A stretch of 64,000 bases of DNA from Gymnothorax reevesii (Eukaryota; Chordata; Actinopteri; Anguilliformes; Muraenidae): contig CM056573.1 of the NCBI GenBank assembly GCA_029721435.1, positions 125,699,447 to 125,763,446 of the forward strand, read 5' to 3'. The first letter of the stretch is position 1; each line of letters starts with the position of its first letter. Positions 35,090 to 45,891 of this stretch are shown here, piece by piece. Below the pieces are notes generated by a model that worked only from the letters and a program-made list of their open reading frames with translations, was not told the DNA's origin and did no database searches. A program made the position numbers and the translations under genes.

Positions 35090-36440
35090 TTTTTGTCCAC
35101 AATTCCATAATTTTTACCTCAACATTGAGTGATTCCATAATTTTTTCCCAGCTACTATGGGCAGCTACTATGGATTTATGCTTGTCATGTTCACTACTGC
35201 CGCATCTGCGCCCATTGACACTTCCTTGTGAACAACCGCTGTAATTTTTCAGCAATTACTTTCATATCTAGTTTGGGCATGTGTTGTACTTCAGTTATGA
35301 CACCTATCGATTATTGTTGCTATAGTGACAGTATTGGCCAGATAATGCGGAAAAGGGGGAGAAGCGGTTTTTCGGGGGCTACATCAATGCGGTTGCGAGC
35401 GACCGGACTGTCTAGTCAATGTAAATTGTTTGAGGAGTATTTCATTAAGCCTGGACTTTAAGCTAATCAGCAAAAAATGTTTTGTGCTTGTCTGCTATTT
35501 GTTCATTTGCTATTGAATAAGAAGGCGGATAAACATCCTTTAAGTGTGGTGATTCCCTAATTGTGCCAGGGATTGTATGGCTTTAATGAAGCACTAAGTC
35601 AGATTTTCCATCACACCCGTCCCAAATCACCCTTTACTTTGAATATAACCATTTCAGCTTTAAGTGAGGAAAGTTGTCTGACTAGAAGACACAGATGCAA
35701 GCGCTTGGAGTTTGCCAAACTTCATTTAAATTATGACTGGAACAAGGTGCTTTGGACAGATGAGTCCAAAATTGCATGTTTCGGTCAGATACAGCATCCG
35801 CATGCTTGGCATTGAAACAGAGATGCACACAAGGAGAAGCACCTCATACCCAGGGTGAAATATGATGGTGGGTCAGTCATGTTTTGAGGCTGTTTTAATT
35901 CAAGAGGTCCAGGGGCACTGGTTAAGATTAATGGCATGGTGAATTCCACCAAATATCTGGATATTTTGGCCGACAATCTGGTTGCCTCTGCAAGAAGGCT
36001 GGGACTTGGCCGTAGGTGGACTTTCCAACAAGACATTAGCCCAAAGCATACCTCAAGATCCACACAGACATGGTTCTGTGACAACAAAATCAACATTCTG
36101 CAATGGCCATCTGAGTCATCAGACCTCAATCCAGTTGAAAGCTTGTGGGCTGAGTTGAAGAGAACAGTTGATAAACGCAAACCCAAGAATGTGAAGGATC
36201 TTGAGATGATGTGCTCAGAGGAATGGTCCAGAATACCCCCAGATGTGTGCCTTAACCATGTAAAAAAAAACAGGAAAGGACGTCATGCTGTTATTCTTGC
36301 TAGAGGTGGTTGAACTAAGTACTAAATGAAGGGTGCTAATTTTTCAAGTTTTATGAAACCTTGATTTTGTCAAAATAAATTTATTTTGTATTAAATGATT
36401 GTTATGAAGCATTAATAGGGTAAAGTATTTATTATATTCA
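35090..36440 (+). pseudogene. Tc1-like (DD34E) transposase pseudogene and element remnant
   Basis: Cut-and-paste transposase of the Tc1 family. The left non-coding part has CCACAATTCCATAATTTTT and GAGTGATTCCATAATTTTT, typical of a fish Tc1 5' region. Coding homology runs from about 35560 (LEFAKLHLNYDWNKVLW) to 36313. Catalytic residues: Asp of WTDESK (35759-35761), Asp of FQQDISPKHTS (36032-36034), Glu of NPVESLWAELK (36137-36139), with 34 residues between the last two. In-frame stops at about 35814 and 35887 inactivate it, and the N-terminal DNA-binding domain is not readable. The terminal repeats were not resolved. Confidence 0.8.
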
Positions 36441-36544
36441 ATTTCTCTGTAATTATACTGTTTATATATATATGTAATTTATTTATTTATTTTGTATTGT
36501 TTGTGCATTTCCAGTCAGGGGTGCAGGTAGTTTTGGAGCTCACT

Positions 36545-36655
36545 GAATAAAGTCAAAATTGGACACTATCCCTTGTACCCGAGTCATAAAATGTCTGTGG
36601 GTCATTATCCTTCTTACCTGAGTCATTATGCGACTCTCTCACTCAAGTCAAATGA
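36545..36655. repeat. Minisatellite, right part
   Basis: GGACACTATCCCTTGTACC, CGAGTCATAAAATG and GGGTCATTATCC repeat the unit of 34736-34945. The array was apparently split by insertion of the Tc1 element. Confidence 0.7.
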
Positions 36656-37399
36656 AAACTTAATGAGCCTATGCTTAATGTATGATGGCAGCCATTTTAC
36701 ATTCAATGTCAAATCAGAAACACAGGAATGACAATTCAAGAAATGTCACATCTTTCTGAACCAATGCAACCCTGCTGCATGAGTCAGCCTTTCTACAGTT
36801 ACGTGAAAAAAATGATCCAGAGAAACTGGAGTAAGGGGGAGGGTAAAGACTTTTTAATTATTTAACAGCACTATAGTAAAATGTTGCAGTCTTCATAATG
36901 GACTGCCTTTGCGTTCCTTTTCCACTTGAAATAAATATTTATTTTTCAGATGTTTTTCTTGGTTTGTAGATCTGCATGCCTCTTTGACACTATTCGAAAA
37001 ATAATATGATGTCCTTGCAAGTTGGCTCTCCACAAGCATCAGTTTGCCCATAGTTTAATTAATAATTTGAAATTATTCAAAATTTTCCTTTCATTTGTGC
37101 TCCGTTTGATATTCCAAAAAGGTCTGTTTGTTTTTCGGTGAAAAAAAGCTTAATATCTTTCAGGACCTCTCAGTACAGCCTGAAGAGCCTTTACTCTTTT
37201 CAGTAAAATAAGACACACATTGCCATTACACTGACAGGTAAATACAAAATAATGTATGCTTATAATAAAGGATTCATGCTTAAGAAAAGATCAGTCGCAC
37301 AAATTGTAAGTATAAATATTTTATGTAACATAAAGCCTTCTCTGCATTTAAACAGAGCTCTTTTAAAACCTGTATGAAGTTCCTTAAAAAAAGTTATAA
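36656..37399. other. No gene recognised
   Basis: Unique AT-rich sequence with no feature seen. Confidence 0.35.
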
Positions 37400-40300
37400 A
37401 AGTTCCTTCAAAGAGCTGGTGCACAAAATTGCACACCAGGTAAGAGTCCAAGACATTCCGGTCTCCTCCAGCCTATACCCCTCCCAGTCAACAAGGAACT
37501 TCCAAAAATGTCCCCTGCGCCGAATGTCAGTGATCCACAGCACGGTGTAGATAAGGCCAGCATCGATGAGCCTGGTGGTAGGCGGGGCACGGATGGGAGG
37601 ACTTTGGGGAGACAAGAACTATAGTTAAAGTGCTGAGATATGAAACACTGAGTCAATGTTGCGTAGGGAATGGGGGAGGTGGGGCCAGACAACGGATGAA
37701 TACAGGTTTATTGAAATGGAAGTCAGGCCAGTAAACCAAGTTAGCTTCTTTGACTCCTCTCAATGTAGTATATCCTTGACAACAAGCTAAACCTTCTGCT
37801 CAACACTCTAGACAGGTGCACACTCGCAACAACATTTTCTCTGCTTTTGGAAAGTGAGTCTGAGTAATAAAGCACAGACTCTTCTCAATTCCTGGCAAGT
37901 GTGTTGAACCTAGACCTGAGATGAAGTAATTGCCGCTTCTTTATACTCAGACTGGAATAATGGCAGTTGGTAACCCAAACAACATTGAAAAGAAGATATG
38001 TCCAATTCCGCCACTGGTAATGAATTTTGAGCTAGCTCAACCCAAGTTAACTGACAAGATCACCTGATGCAGTTACCTTCACACAGGCAGCAAGAGTTTT
38101 GCCCAGTTCTTAGTTAAACCTCTCCACATGGCCGTTGGTTTCAGGGTAGAACCCCGACGAGAGACATGGGGTAGCACCCTACAATGTACAGAAGGCCTTC
38201 CAGACCCGGCTGGAGTACTGGGGACCACAGTCTGAGACCACCTCATGTGGCATGCCCAGATAGCAAACATCTTGCAGGTGTAGATCTGCAGTGTTCTTTG
38301 CAGAGGGCAGCTTTCGCAAATGGCATGAAATGGGCTGTTTTTGAGTAATGGTCAATGAATGTGAGAATGACTTTGTTCCCATCAGATTCACAAAATGCAT
38401 TGCAATGCATGTCCACAGTTGATGGGCAACTTCCAAGGGTGGCCACAGACCGCAGGGACATTGGTTTCATGCTTTGGAGTGGGTGCACACCGTACAGGCT
38501 ACAACAAAGAACTGGGTATCCTGGACAAGGGTTGACCACCAAAATCACAGACGAACTAGGGAGAGGATGCAAGAGAGTCCAGAATAGCAAGCTAGCTGAG
38601 AGGCATGGCCTCAGGTCAGGACTTCGCTTCTCATGCTCTCAAGTCAGGGGTAGTGTCCGTTGGAGAGAGGCAAGACCGCAATGCCTCTTTGACCTCACTT
38701 CCGACCTGCAGCTTAGCGATAGCTCGGAAACAGTTACCCAAGAGAATGGTGTTAAGGGTCTTTGGTTATGGAAAAATATAGTTGTTATAGGGAGTCCGGC
38801 TTGACATTTTTTGTACTGGGAGGTACGATAAGCTTAAAATGAATCTAGCAAAGAAGGGGGACCGACGTGCTTGCCGGAAATTTAGCCTGTTCACTGTGGC
38901 AAAGTAGTCCAGGTTGCAGTGGTCCATCCAGATGAGAAAGGGAAGACAGGAACCCTCCATCCAGTGCCTTCACCCCTCAAAGACCAGCTTCACTGCCAAC
39001 AGTTCCTAATCACCGATAGTGTATCTCCTCCCTGCAGGAGGCAAGCAATGAGAGAGATAAGCACAAAAATGTTACTCACCATCATCTGCTCATGGCAAGA
39101 AGACTGCTCCAATAAGAGGCATCAACTTCAGGCGTCAGAGGCATCAACTTCGACAATGACCTGGCACTGGGGATCTCTGTGCTTGAGGATGGGAGCAGTG
39201 ATAAACAGCCTCTTTATGTAGTAAAAGGAAGAGGCTGCCTGAGGGGTCCAAGTGATGGCAACCTTTACAGATGTCAGTTTAGTTAGGGAGGCAGCAACAG
39301 TGGAGTACCCAAGGATAAATTAGGGGAAGAAACTGGTAAACTCAAGGAATCTACAGCTCCTTGTGTTTTTTTTTTTTTTTTCAGCTCAGGCCAATCAAGG
39401 ACAGCCTATACTCTCTGGTTATATATTTCCTATGTCCCTTCTATCACCTCAAACCCCAGGAAGGAGACCATAATGCTGTGGAATTTGCACTTCTCCGGCT
39501 TCAGGAATAGTTTCTTCTGCTAGAGCATTTGAATGACTAAGCGGACGTAACAGGAATAGTCTTCCAGAGTTTTAGAGAAGACCAGAATATCATCAAGATA
39601 GACAAAGACAAACTGGCAAACCACGTTTCGGTGGTCATAATTTATGAGGTTCTGGAACACTGCTGGGGCGTTACCAAGCTCAAACGATATCACCAGATAT
39701 CCAAAATTTTGTAGAGTTAAATGCTGTCTTTCACTCATCACCTTCCTAGATAAGCACCAAATGGTAAGCACTGCACAAGTCCAGCTTAGTAAAGAAGTAG
39801 CAATGGAGGTTAGAGAAAGCAGAATCCATTAACGGCAAGGAAAGTGATTTTTATGTAAATTTGGTACCCTGTAGTTGATGCAGGGTTTTAATAACCCAAA
39901 CTATCTAAACTAATTTTCAATTTGCTCCATGAAGCCAAACAAGCAGACATCATTCATGTACCGAACATCCCAGCACGTGAAGACAGCCAAGGTGCAGAAG
40001 TTGATGGAATAATCCAACACTCACATAGTTGCACTGGCGCAGCTGGCTGAATTGGAGGGCAGCGGCGTGACTGCAGCAGGCCCAGTTGAACGCCTTAATT
40101 TCAGCAGCAAAGGCAGTGACTGATTACACTGCAGAATGACCTGTCTCCCAGCAGGCAGCAGCCCAGTCCCTGGCACATCCAAAGAGAGGAGTGATGACAA
40201 ATGCCACTCTGGAATGCTAAGTGGGCAGGATACCTGAAGCTTGACATTCTAAGCCAGAGAATTGTGACTGGTGGCAAGATCAAAAGGAGTCCAGAACTGC

Positions 40301-40640
40301 CCTGTTGGGCTCCTGAAGGGCTTGTATCAGAGAGAGAGAGAGAGCGAGAGAGATAGAGAGAGAGAGAACGAGCGAGGTTGCTGCAGAAGAGCGCTGGCCA
40401 TTTAAGTGGTGGAGGCAGAGTCCATGAAATTTCTGTTACAGCCATGGGTTGTTTGGAGAGCTCCGATGGTCTGTCGAAGCTGCAAGAGCTCAATCACTTG
40501 CTTTCTAATCCCCTCACCCTGGTTCCTCAGCACGTCAGCCAAGCTTGACATCTCCACCGATTCCATTAGTAGCTGGATTGAACAGTTGTGGTCCAGACCA
40601 GGAATCAAGTGTGGAGGCAGTGTAAAATCCAACAAGTAAT
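37400..40640 (-). pseudogene. Decayed Gypsy-type (chromovirus) retrotransposon, minus strand
   Basis: Remains of a gag-pol element read right to left. A Gag N-terminus lies at about 40402-40563 (MSSLADVLRNQGEGIRKQ). Reverse transcriptase lies at 39545-39740 (FELGNAPAVFQNLIN, FVFVYLDDILVFS, with the YLDD catalytic motif). RNase H lies at 38766-38960 (DHCNLDYFATVNRLNFRQA). The integrase core lies at 38180-38440 (VILTFIDHYSKTAHF, then EVVSDCGPQYSSRVWKAF). The chromodomain lies at 37440-37600 (TDIRRRGHFWKFLVDWEGY). The domain order is the canonical Gypsy order. Frameshifts and stops separate every domain, and the stretch between gag and reverse transcriptase is largely unreadable. No LTR pair was confirmed. 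Confidence 0.8.
40327..40375. repeat. (GA)n microsatellite
   Basis: A GAGAGAGA run with a few substitutions, inside the Gypsy remnant. Confidence 0.9.
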
Positions 40641-40770
40641 GTATTAACAGTTTATCGTTAGTGAAGGGGATGGTTTTTCTGAGGAAAAGGTTGGGACAGA
40701 ATCCCAGATTAGTACAGTTCAGTATAGATGAAGCTGAGCTGTCAATCGCCAGCCAGTCGCTTCCGGGATC
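40595..40770. repeat. Direct repeat, 5' region of the Gypsy element; copy at 42668-42850
   Basis: CCAGGAATCAAGTGTGGAGG through GATGAAGCTGAGCTGTCAA aligns with 42668-42850 (CTAGGAATCAACTGGGAAGG through GATGAGGCTGAGCTGTCAA). It lies just upstream, on the minus strand, of the gag remnant. It may therefore be leader or LTR sequence of that family. Confidence 0.6.
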
Positions 40771-41282
40771 ACAGCCAGCTAGATAAATATGGATTAATAC
40801 GTGTTTTATTTCTTAAAAGTTATAGGATTGAATAGTTGGATGTTTTCTGCATAATGGCTTGCTTAAATATAACCATTCTCATTACAAATTCCTAATGAAG
40901 CGCTAAGTATACTTGTGATCACAGATGTAAAGACTAATAGCAAACGGCTAATGTATAAAATAAAATCTAAAAGACATTCTGCAGACAATTCACGTTTTTG
41001 ATGACTAGTCTGTCTTAATTTTTGAAGGCATTTAAAAGGGTCCCCTCCTGATGTGTAAATGAATATGTATCATGCTGTTATGACAGGTGCTTTGCAAATC
41101 TTTTTCTAATTGGAGCAGGCCTGTTAATTAAATTATAGGTAATTATTGTACTGTCAAAGAAAATATGACAAGTTCATGATGCAAAGAAAATTAAATAAAT
41201 TTAAAGAAATTTGTCCTCTGGCATTTATCTTGCCAGTTGAAAATGTATTTTGTTTAAGATTTAATTTCCTTGTTTATGTATA
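40771..41282. other. Gene-free unique sequence, possibly conserved
   Basis: AT-rich, with CCTGTTAATTAAATTATAGG near 41122. It shows no repeat signature, no protein family and no terminal repeats. A conserved non-coding role is only a guess. Confidence 0.3.
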
Positions 41283-41290
41283 TTTGAAGA

Positions 41291-42549
41291 CAGTGGCGGG
41301 CCGTGCATTTTACGACCCCCCCCCCCACAAATTCAAAGTGACAGCATTCACACATACCAAGAAACAAGAAAAAACTCACAGCAACCAGTCACAGCTAAGT
41401 CGACTACCTAGAAAAGACTCCCGAGACACTAGCCAAGCTGCTGCGCATAAACACACACGTGCCTCAATGTGCAAGGGTACAGCCAGACACACACCAGCAG
41501 TAACAATCTTAAACAAATTCCAAAACTTACCATAAATAGAATGAAACATTAACTAAACTCACAGCAACTGTGTGTTATTTGAAAATGAACTCCATCCTCC
41601 TCGCTTTCTTACAAAAATGATGAATGACGTGGTCGAACAGCGTATCAGTCCGTCTGAGCTCCAATAAATGGTCTTTTAGGATTGCCACGGAGGCCAGTGC
41701 TGACAGTTAAGCTGCCCAGTCACATTTCGCGAGTTTTGACCCATTTAAAGGGCTGAAAATGACCGCTCAACAGAGGCAGTCGACACCGGGATGGTCACCA
41801 CCAGATATGCCAGTGCATGAGGCTGATGCATACGCTCACATAGATCGCATCGTTACTCAGTTCACAGTGAATTTAAAAACCACAGCTAGCTAACTGTCAG
41901 TTCAAATGCTAATGTCTGTGACTCAGAGACTGTTTGAGTACCAGTGAAGGAGTCAGCTCAGTGCTAACTCTGTGTAAATTTTTGGTTTAAAGCTCGCTAA
42001 AGCTCGAAACAACTGCTAAATTTACTTTAGTCGTTGCATTACTTTCATATGACACGCCCACTCATTTAAGATCTATACAGACTGTTCCGTTAGTAAACGT
42101 CACTAACCTGTTGTCAGCTCGTAACGTCCTGATGTAGACCAGCTAGAAGACTCTGCTGTGTCAAAGATTACGCCCCACTTGGCATACTCGCAATCTGATT
42201 GGTTAAACAATGACAACAATTGTTATGACAATCAGCTAAATCGTCCCACTCTTTTTAATGGGAGAGGGAAGCAATCTACATTCTGAAGGCCTTGAGACTT
42301 TCGACCAGAGCCATGTAGACAGAACAGCTTTGAGCTGGAGACAGCAGAGAAAAAAATCTGCCTGTACTGTGGAAGCTGCGCAACTCGGAGTTAAGCAATG
42401 AAATCACTTAGATATAATGATTGACAATTTTGATTGACTTTTTATTAATACATGCAGCTTCAAGGAAGGTATTTATGAAGAAACCATAATTTTTCCAATT
42501 TATCTGGGCCAGCATAGAAGGCCTTGCTGGCCCTGACAGCGCACCACTG
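41291..42549. mobile_element. Deleted hAT element with perfect 8-bp duplication
   Basis: Left end CAGTGGCGGGCCGTGC; right end, reverse complemented, CAGTGGTGCGCTGTCAGGG. TTTGAAGA flanks both sides (41283-41290 and 42550-42557). The 1259-bp interior keeps a piece of the transposase C-terminus on the minus strand. Confidence 0.9.
41580..41830 (-). pseudogene. hAT transposase C-terminal (dimerisation) fragment
   Basis: On the minus strand the segment reads ALAYLVVTIPVSTASVERSF plus SAL, the hAT dimerisation-domain signature that includes the catalytic Glu region. It then continues in another frame as SALASVAILKDHLLELRRT and RRMEFIF. At least one frameshift and stops are present, and the rest of the transposase is missing. 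It belongs to the flanking element at 41291-42549. Confidence 0.75.
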
Positions 42550-42667
42550 TTTGAAGAGTTTTATCAGAGAAATGCTCATTTTTGTAATGGGAAAAGAGTG
42601 CATAGAAGAACTTTTTTTTTATTTGTGAATATGTCTTGCTAAACAAGTTAAAATGCTATACTTGTTT

Positions 42668-42850
42668 CAAGCCAGACTAGGAATCAACTGGGAAGGCAGA
42701 GTACAATCTAATTGATAGATTATTGGCAGCTTATATTGTAGTGAAGAGAACAGAACCCCTGCGGAAGAGCCAGGGATGGAATCCTGGATTAGACTGGCAC
42801 AGTTCAGTTCAGATATAATTGATGAGGCTGAGCTGTCAAGTGGCCTCCTG
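42668..42850. repeat. Second copy of the 40595-40770 repeat
   Basis: Direct copy, same orientation, with about 20-25 per cent differences and small indels judged by eye. It lies beyond the hAT element. Confidence 0.6.
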
Positions 42851-43257
42851 GATCAGAAGAGGTTGATGTACAGAGTTATCCAGCACAGAACTGTCCCACA
42901 GGAGGGTGGAGTAGCTTGAGGGGAACTCGATTCCAATCTCAATGACCGTAGAAAGATTGACAGCTTGTTCCTAACAAACTGGACAGAGATATACTTGGAA
43001 GAGTTAACAACAATGCGGTCCCAATACTAGACCTTTCTTCGGTTTGGGATCTTGTTCTTATAAACTTGGACTGACTAACTGACCAGAGCTGGGCTAACTT
43101 GAATGAAATCTCATTCTTGGACCCTGATTAGGATTGGAAGCTTGTTTGAATGAACTAAGTTACAAGTATGGTTATTCAGGAAATGCTATTTTTGAAGAAG
43201 GAAAGCCAACGCATACCAGAGGTTACGAGGTGCAGGTAGTGGGTTGTAGTTGACTTT
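42851..43257. other. No gene recognised
   Basis: May continue the LTR-like sequence of the Gypsy family, but no border was found. Confidence 0.3.
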
Positions 43258-43426
43258 GAAGAAAAGGATACCGCACACTCTTGTCCTGCTGCCAAGTTTT
43301 ATTCAGACAACGTTTCGGCCTGTGTGGCCTTTCTGAAGTCTAAGACTTGAGAAAGGCCACGCAGGCCGAAACGTTGTCTGAATAAAACTTGGCAGCAGGA
43401 GAAGAGTGTGCGGTATCCTTTTCTTC
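43258..43426. repeat. 169-bp near-perfect palindrome
   Basis: Left arm 43258-43334 and right arm 43350-43426 are reverse complements over 77 bp with about four mismatches. The 15-nt centre, GAAGTCTAAGACTTG, is itself nearly palindromic. The arm includes CAAGTTTTATTCAGACAACG and TTTCGGCCTGTGTGGCC. Such a structure extrudes easily and is often unstable in cloning and assembly. Confidence 0.9.
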
Positions 43427-44099
43427 ATACTCAGGATGCTGTCATTAAAGTAAAATTTGTATTTAAAGGGATACTTCACTCACTTATAATAAGAGATAAA
43501 GGCACAATTATTCATTAGATTATCATAATCTAGAAATTTTCGTTGATTTCTGAGGTCGTTTTCCATTTTCGATTTCTACCGGCCATCCATCAGCATTTAA
43601 GATGAGTGCCGCCATTCTTACCAAGTCACATGATCCCGCAAAGGGAAGTAAGGCCACCTACACTGTAAACAGTCAGCCCGGGCAACCAATGTTCAGCTAA
43701 ACTGTTTGGATTGTATAGATCAAAACCATAGATGTATATAGAACACTAGATTGCTGATGGGGTACGCTCAAGTGAAGCATAAACACCCGGAAGTAAAATT
43801 CACATGCAGACTCCCATTCATTTTTGCCTCCATAAATATTACATTTTTCAAAAACACTTGTATGAGAATAGATGTTATTTTGGTATCACTGTGCAGAGCA
43901 ACATTTTGACTCCCTAAATATGTGCTTTTTGGGGGGCTGGAAAGCGGCACACTCACAAAAGGGATGACCGAAATGTGACTCGATGTCAACGTTAACGTGC
44001 AGCAGAAAAGTTAACTAGTTAACAGGCCCAAAGCTTTTTCTTACCCTCTGATAAGATAATAGCTTGGAAGTTTTCATCGTTATAAGAAACATTGATGAA

Positions 44100-44800
44100 T
44101 GTCTGTGCACGTTATCCAATTACTCTCTGGTTTCCTCATTTCATTGCACCCTGGTTGTCTGTGCTTCAGCATATTTGCCGTCAACTGCATTGTTTATATT
44201 GAATCTCCTGCCTCAGTCCCTCCTGCCAGCGCAAGTGGCAAAAAGGGAAGAGAGAAGGCGTGTTAGGGTTTAACATAGCCGTGTCAAATCTCCACAAATC
44301 AAATTAGCTCCTCTCCTCACCTTTAATGTGTTGGAGTATAGAAGCCTCTGTCCTATATCTGCATGATGCGTTAATGTTGCATTTTACTTTGCTGCTTCAG
44401 GCATGTTTTCTGCACCACTTACGTCTATATTAAGCATTACAAATATGAGTTAGCTGGCTAGCTAGGGCATTCGCAAATTATTACCATTAGCGAACTTGAA
44501 TGTAATTTCAAAACGAAACTATGTCAGATCATTCAAACTTATGAAATTGGAATGAAATACAACGGTTGCCCATTTATTTCTTATGCCTTCATCATTGGGA
44601 CGAGAAACAATGGATGGCGTGTTCCTAATATTACACCCTGTTGCTGCTTAAAATCTTGGGATTAAAATGTATGGACAAGAATGTAAGATACGTTACATAT
44701 TTATTTATTTTCAATATGTGATCTTATCTCAGCACGAGATCATAGCAATCAGACTGTATTCCTTTCCCCACTAAAAAAGATAAAACCTAAGTGACAATAA
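44100..44800. repeat. Dispersed repeat, longer copy of 3922-4141 (inverted)
   Basis: The reverse complement of 44630-44800 matches 3922-4092, and 44208-44243 matches 4104-4141. The Tc1 element at 44805 starts directly after it. Confidence 0.7.
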
Positions 44801-45100
44801 TATACTGAGTCAAAAAAGAAACTTCACACTCATAAATTTGTAAATATTTTCTTGAAACTTGTAATAAAAGAGTTTTTATTATCACTAGGGGTAATGTGTT
44901 GTCAAAGACATCATGACACACATCAACTCCGACGTGCACAGGTACGTAGCACGTGAGAGCGTACTTTAAGCTAAAACCATGTTTTCTCCTGTTCCTAGTC
45001 ACGTGACCATATGAGAGATGTGCAACTGAGCTCATGTTAGCAAGTTAGAGTGACATCTCGGAAAAACAAGTTTTTACAGTTAATTATTGGTTGATTTTCA

Positions 45101-45410
45101 ATGCCATGGCTGTCAAACATTCAGCGTGAATGTGCCATTGGCATGCTGAATACGGAAACGTCTGTCACTGACGCTGCAAGGGTTATGGGATGCAGCCGAC
45201 GGACACGTCTCCAACAGACTGGCACCACAGCTGACCGACCTCGTTTTGGTAGCCCACGTGTGACGTCAAAAGCAGAAGACCGACAAATTGTCTTACGTTA
45301 TTTGCATAATCAATTTGTCACTGCAACGTCCACTAGGAATGAATTGTTAGAGGTCATGTGACTGCCCAAACCATACGTAATCGCCTGTGCACTGCTCTTA
45401 TTCAAGTTGT
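45101..45410 (+). pseudogene. Tc1-like transposase N-terminal remnant
   Basis: ATG at 45101 opens ECAIGMLNTETSVTDAARVM, then TGTTADRPRFGSPRVTSKA and DRQIVLRYLHNQFVTAT. This is the paired-type helix-turn-helix DNA-binding region of a Tc1 transposase. It ends at a stop (45359), with related text to about 45410. One short deletion removes residues between the two helix-turn-helix motifs. The catalytic domain is absent. Confidence 0.8.
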
Positions 45411-45786
45411 AACTTACCATTTTCACTCTTGGACATTTCCGTAGCATTTCCAGTGGAACTGGTTACATTATGGACATCAGGGTTTTTCCTGCGTTCAAAA
45501 TGGCGTGGCGGCTGCCTCCAGCTAATTTTGTGCCGCCCCCAGCCACAGCGATTGAAAAGCTCCAGCTGTCTTTGATTGAGCGATTGATGTCCCTCTGTGG
45601 CAGCTACGTATTTTAACTGCAGTTGCAGCGTTGCGCCACTATGGAGGCGCTATATGAATAGCAGTGCACCGGAAACACCTGAACCAACTACCGAAGAAGA
45701 AACAGTTCGAATCGTGTTTTTTTCAGTTTTTCCCGCTAGTTGGTGCCATCAGCGTCCTGATTTTCTCTGGCTGATGGTACAAACAG

Positions 45787-45881
45787 GTAAATATTGCTTG
45801 TTTTTTTTGCATCCAAGAATGTCGTGTTTATTTTTTTTTAAAAAGTTTCCTCCGTGTCATACTAACGTTCATGATTTTTAG
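45787..45881 (+). other. Predicted intron 1 of the hAT transposase gene (5' UTR)
   Basis: Donor ACAAACAG|GTAAAT and acceptor GATTTTTAG|CGTTGCAG give a 95-bp intron just before the ATG at 45892. The upstream exon begins somewhere after the terminal repeat, before 45700. Confidence 0.55.
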
Positions 45882-45891
45882 CGTTGCAGAT

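Noticed and set aside
35785..36186. 133-codon minus-strand frame
   Set aside because: Antisense shadow of the Tc1 transposase catalytic region.
41283..42557. Direct insertion into the Gypsy LTR to explain the 40595 and 42668 repeats
   Set aside because: The hAT duplication TTTGAAGA lies well outside both repeats, so the hAT insertion did not split one copy; the two are separate copies.
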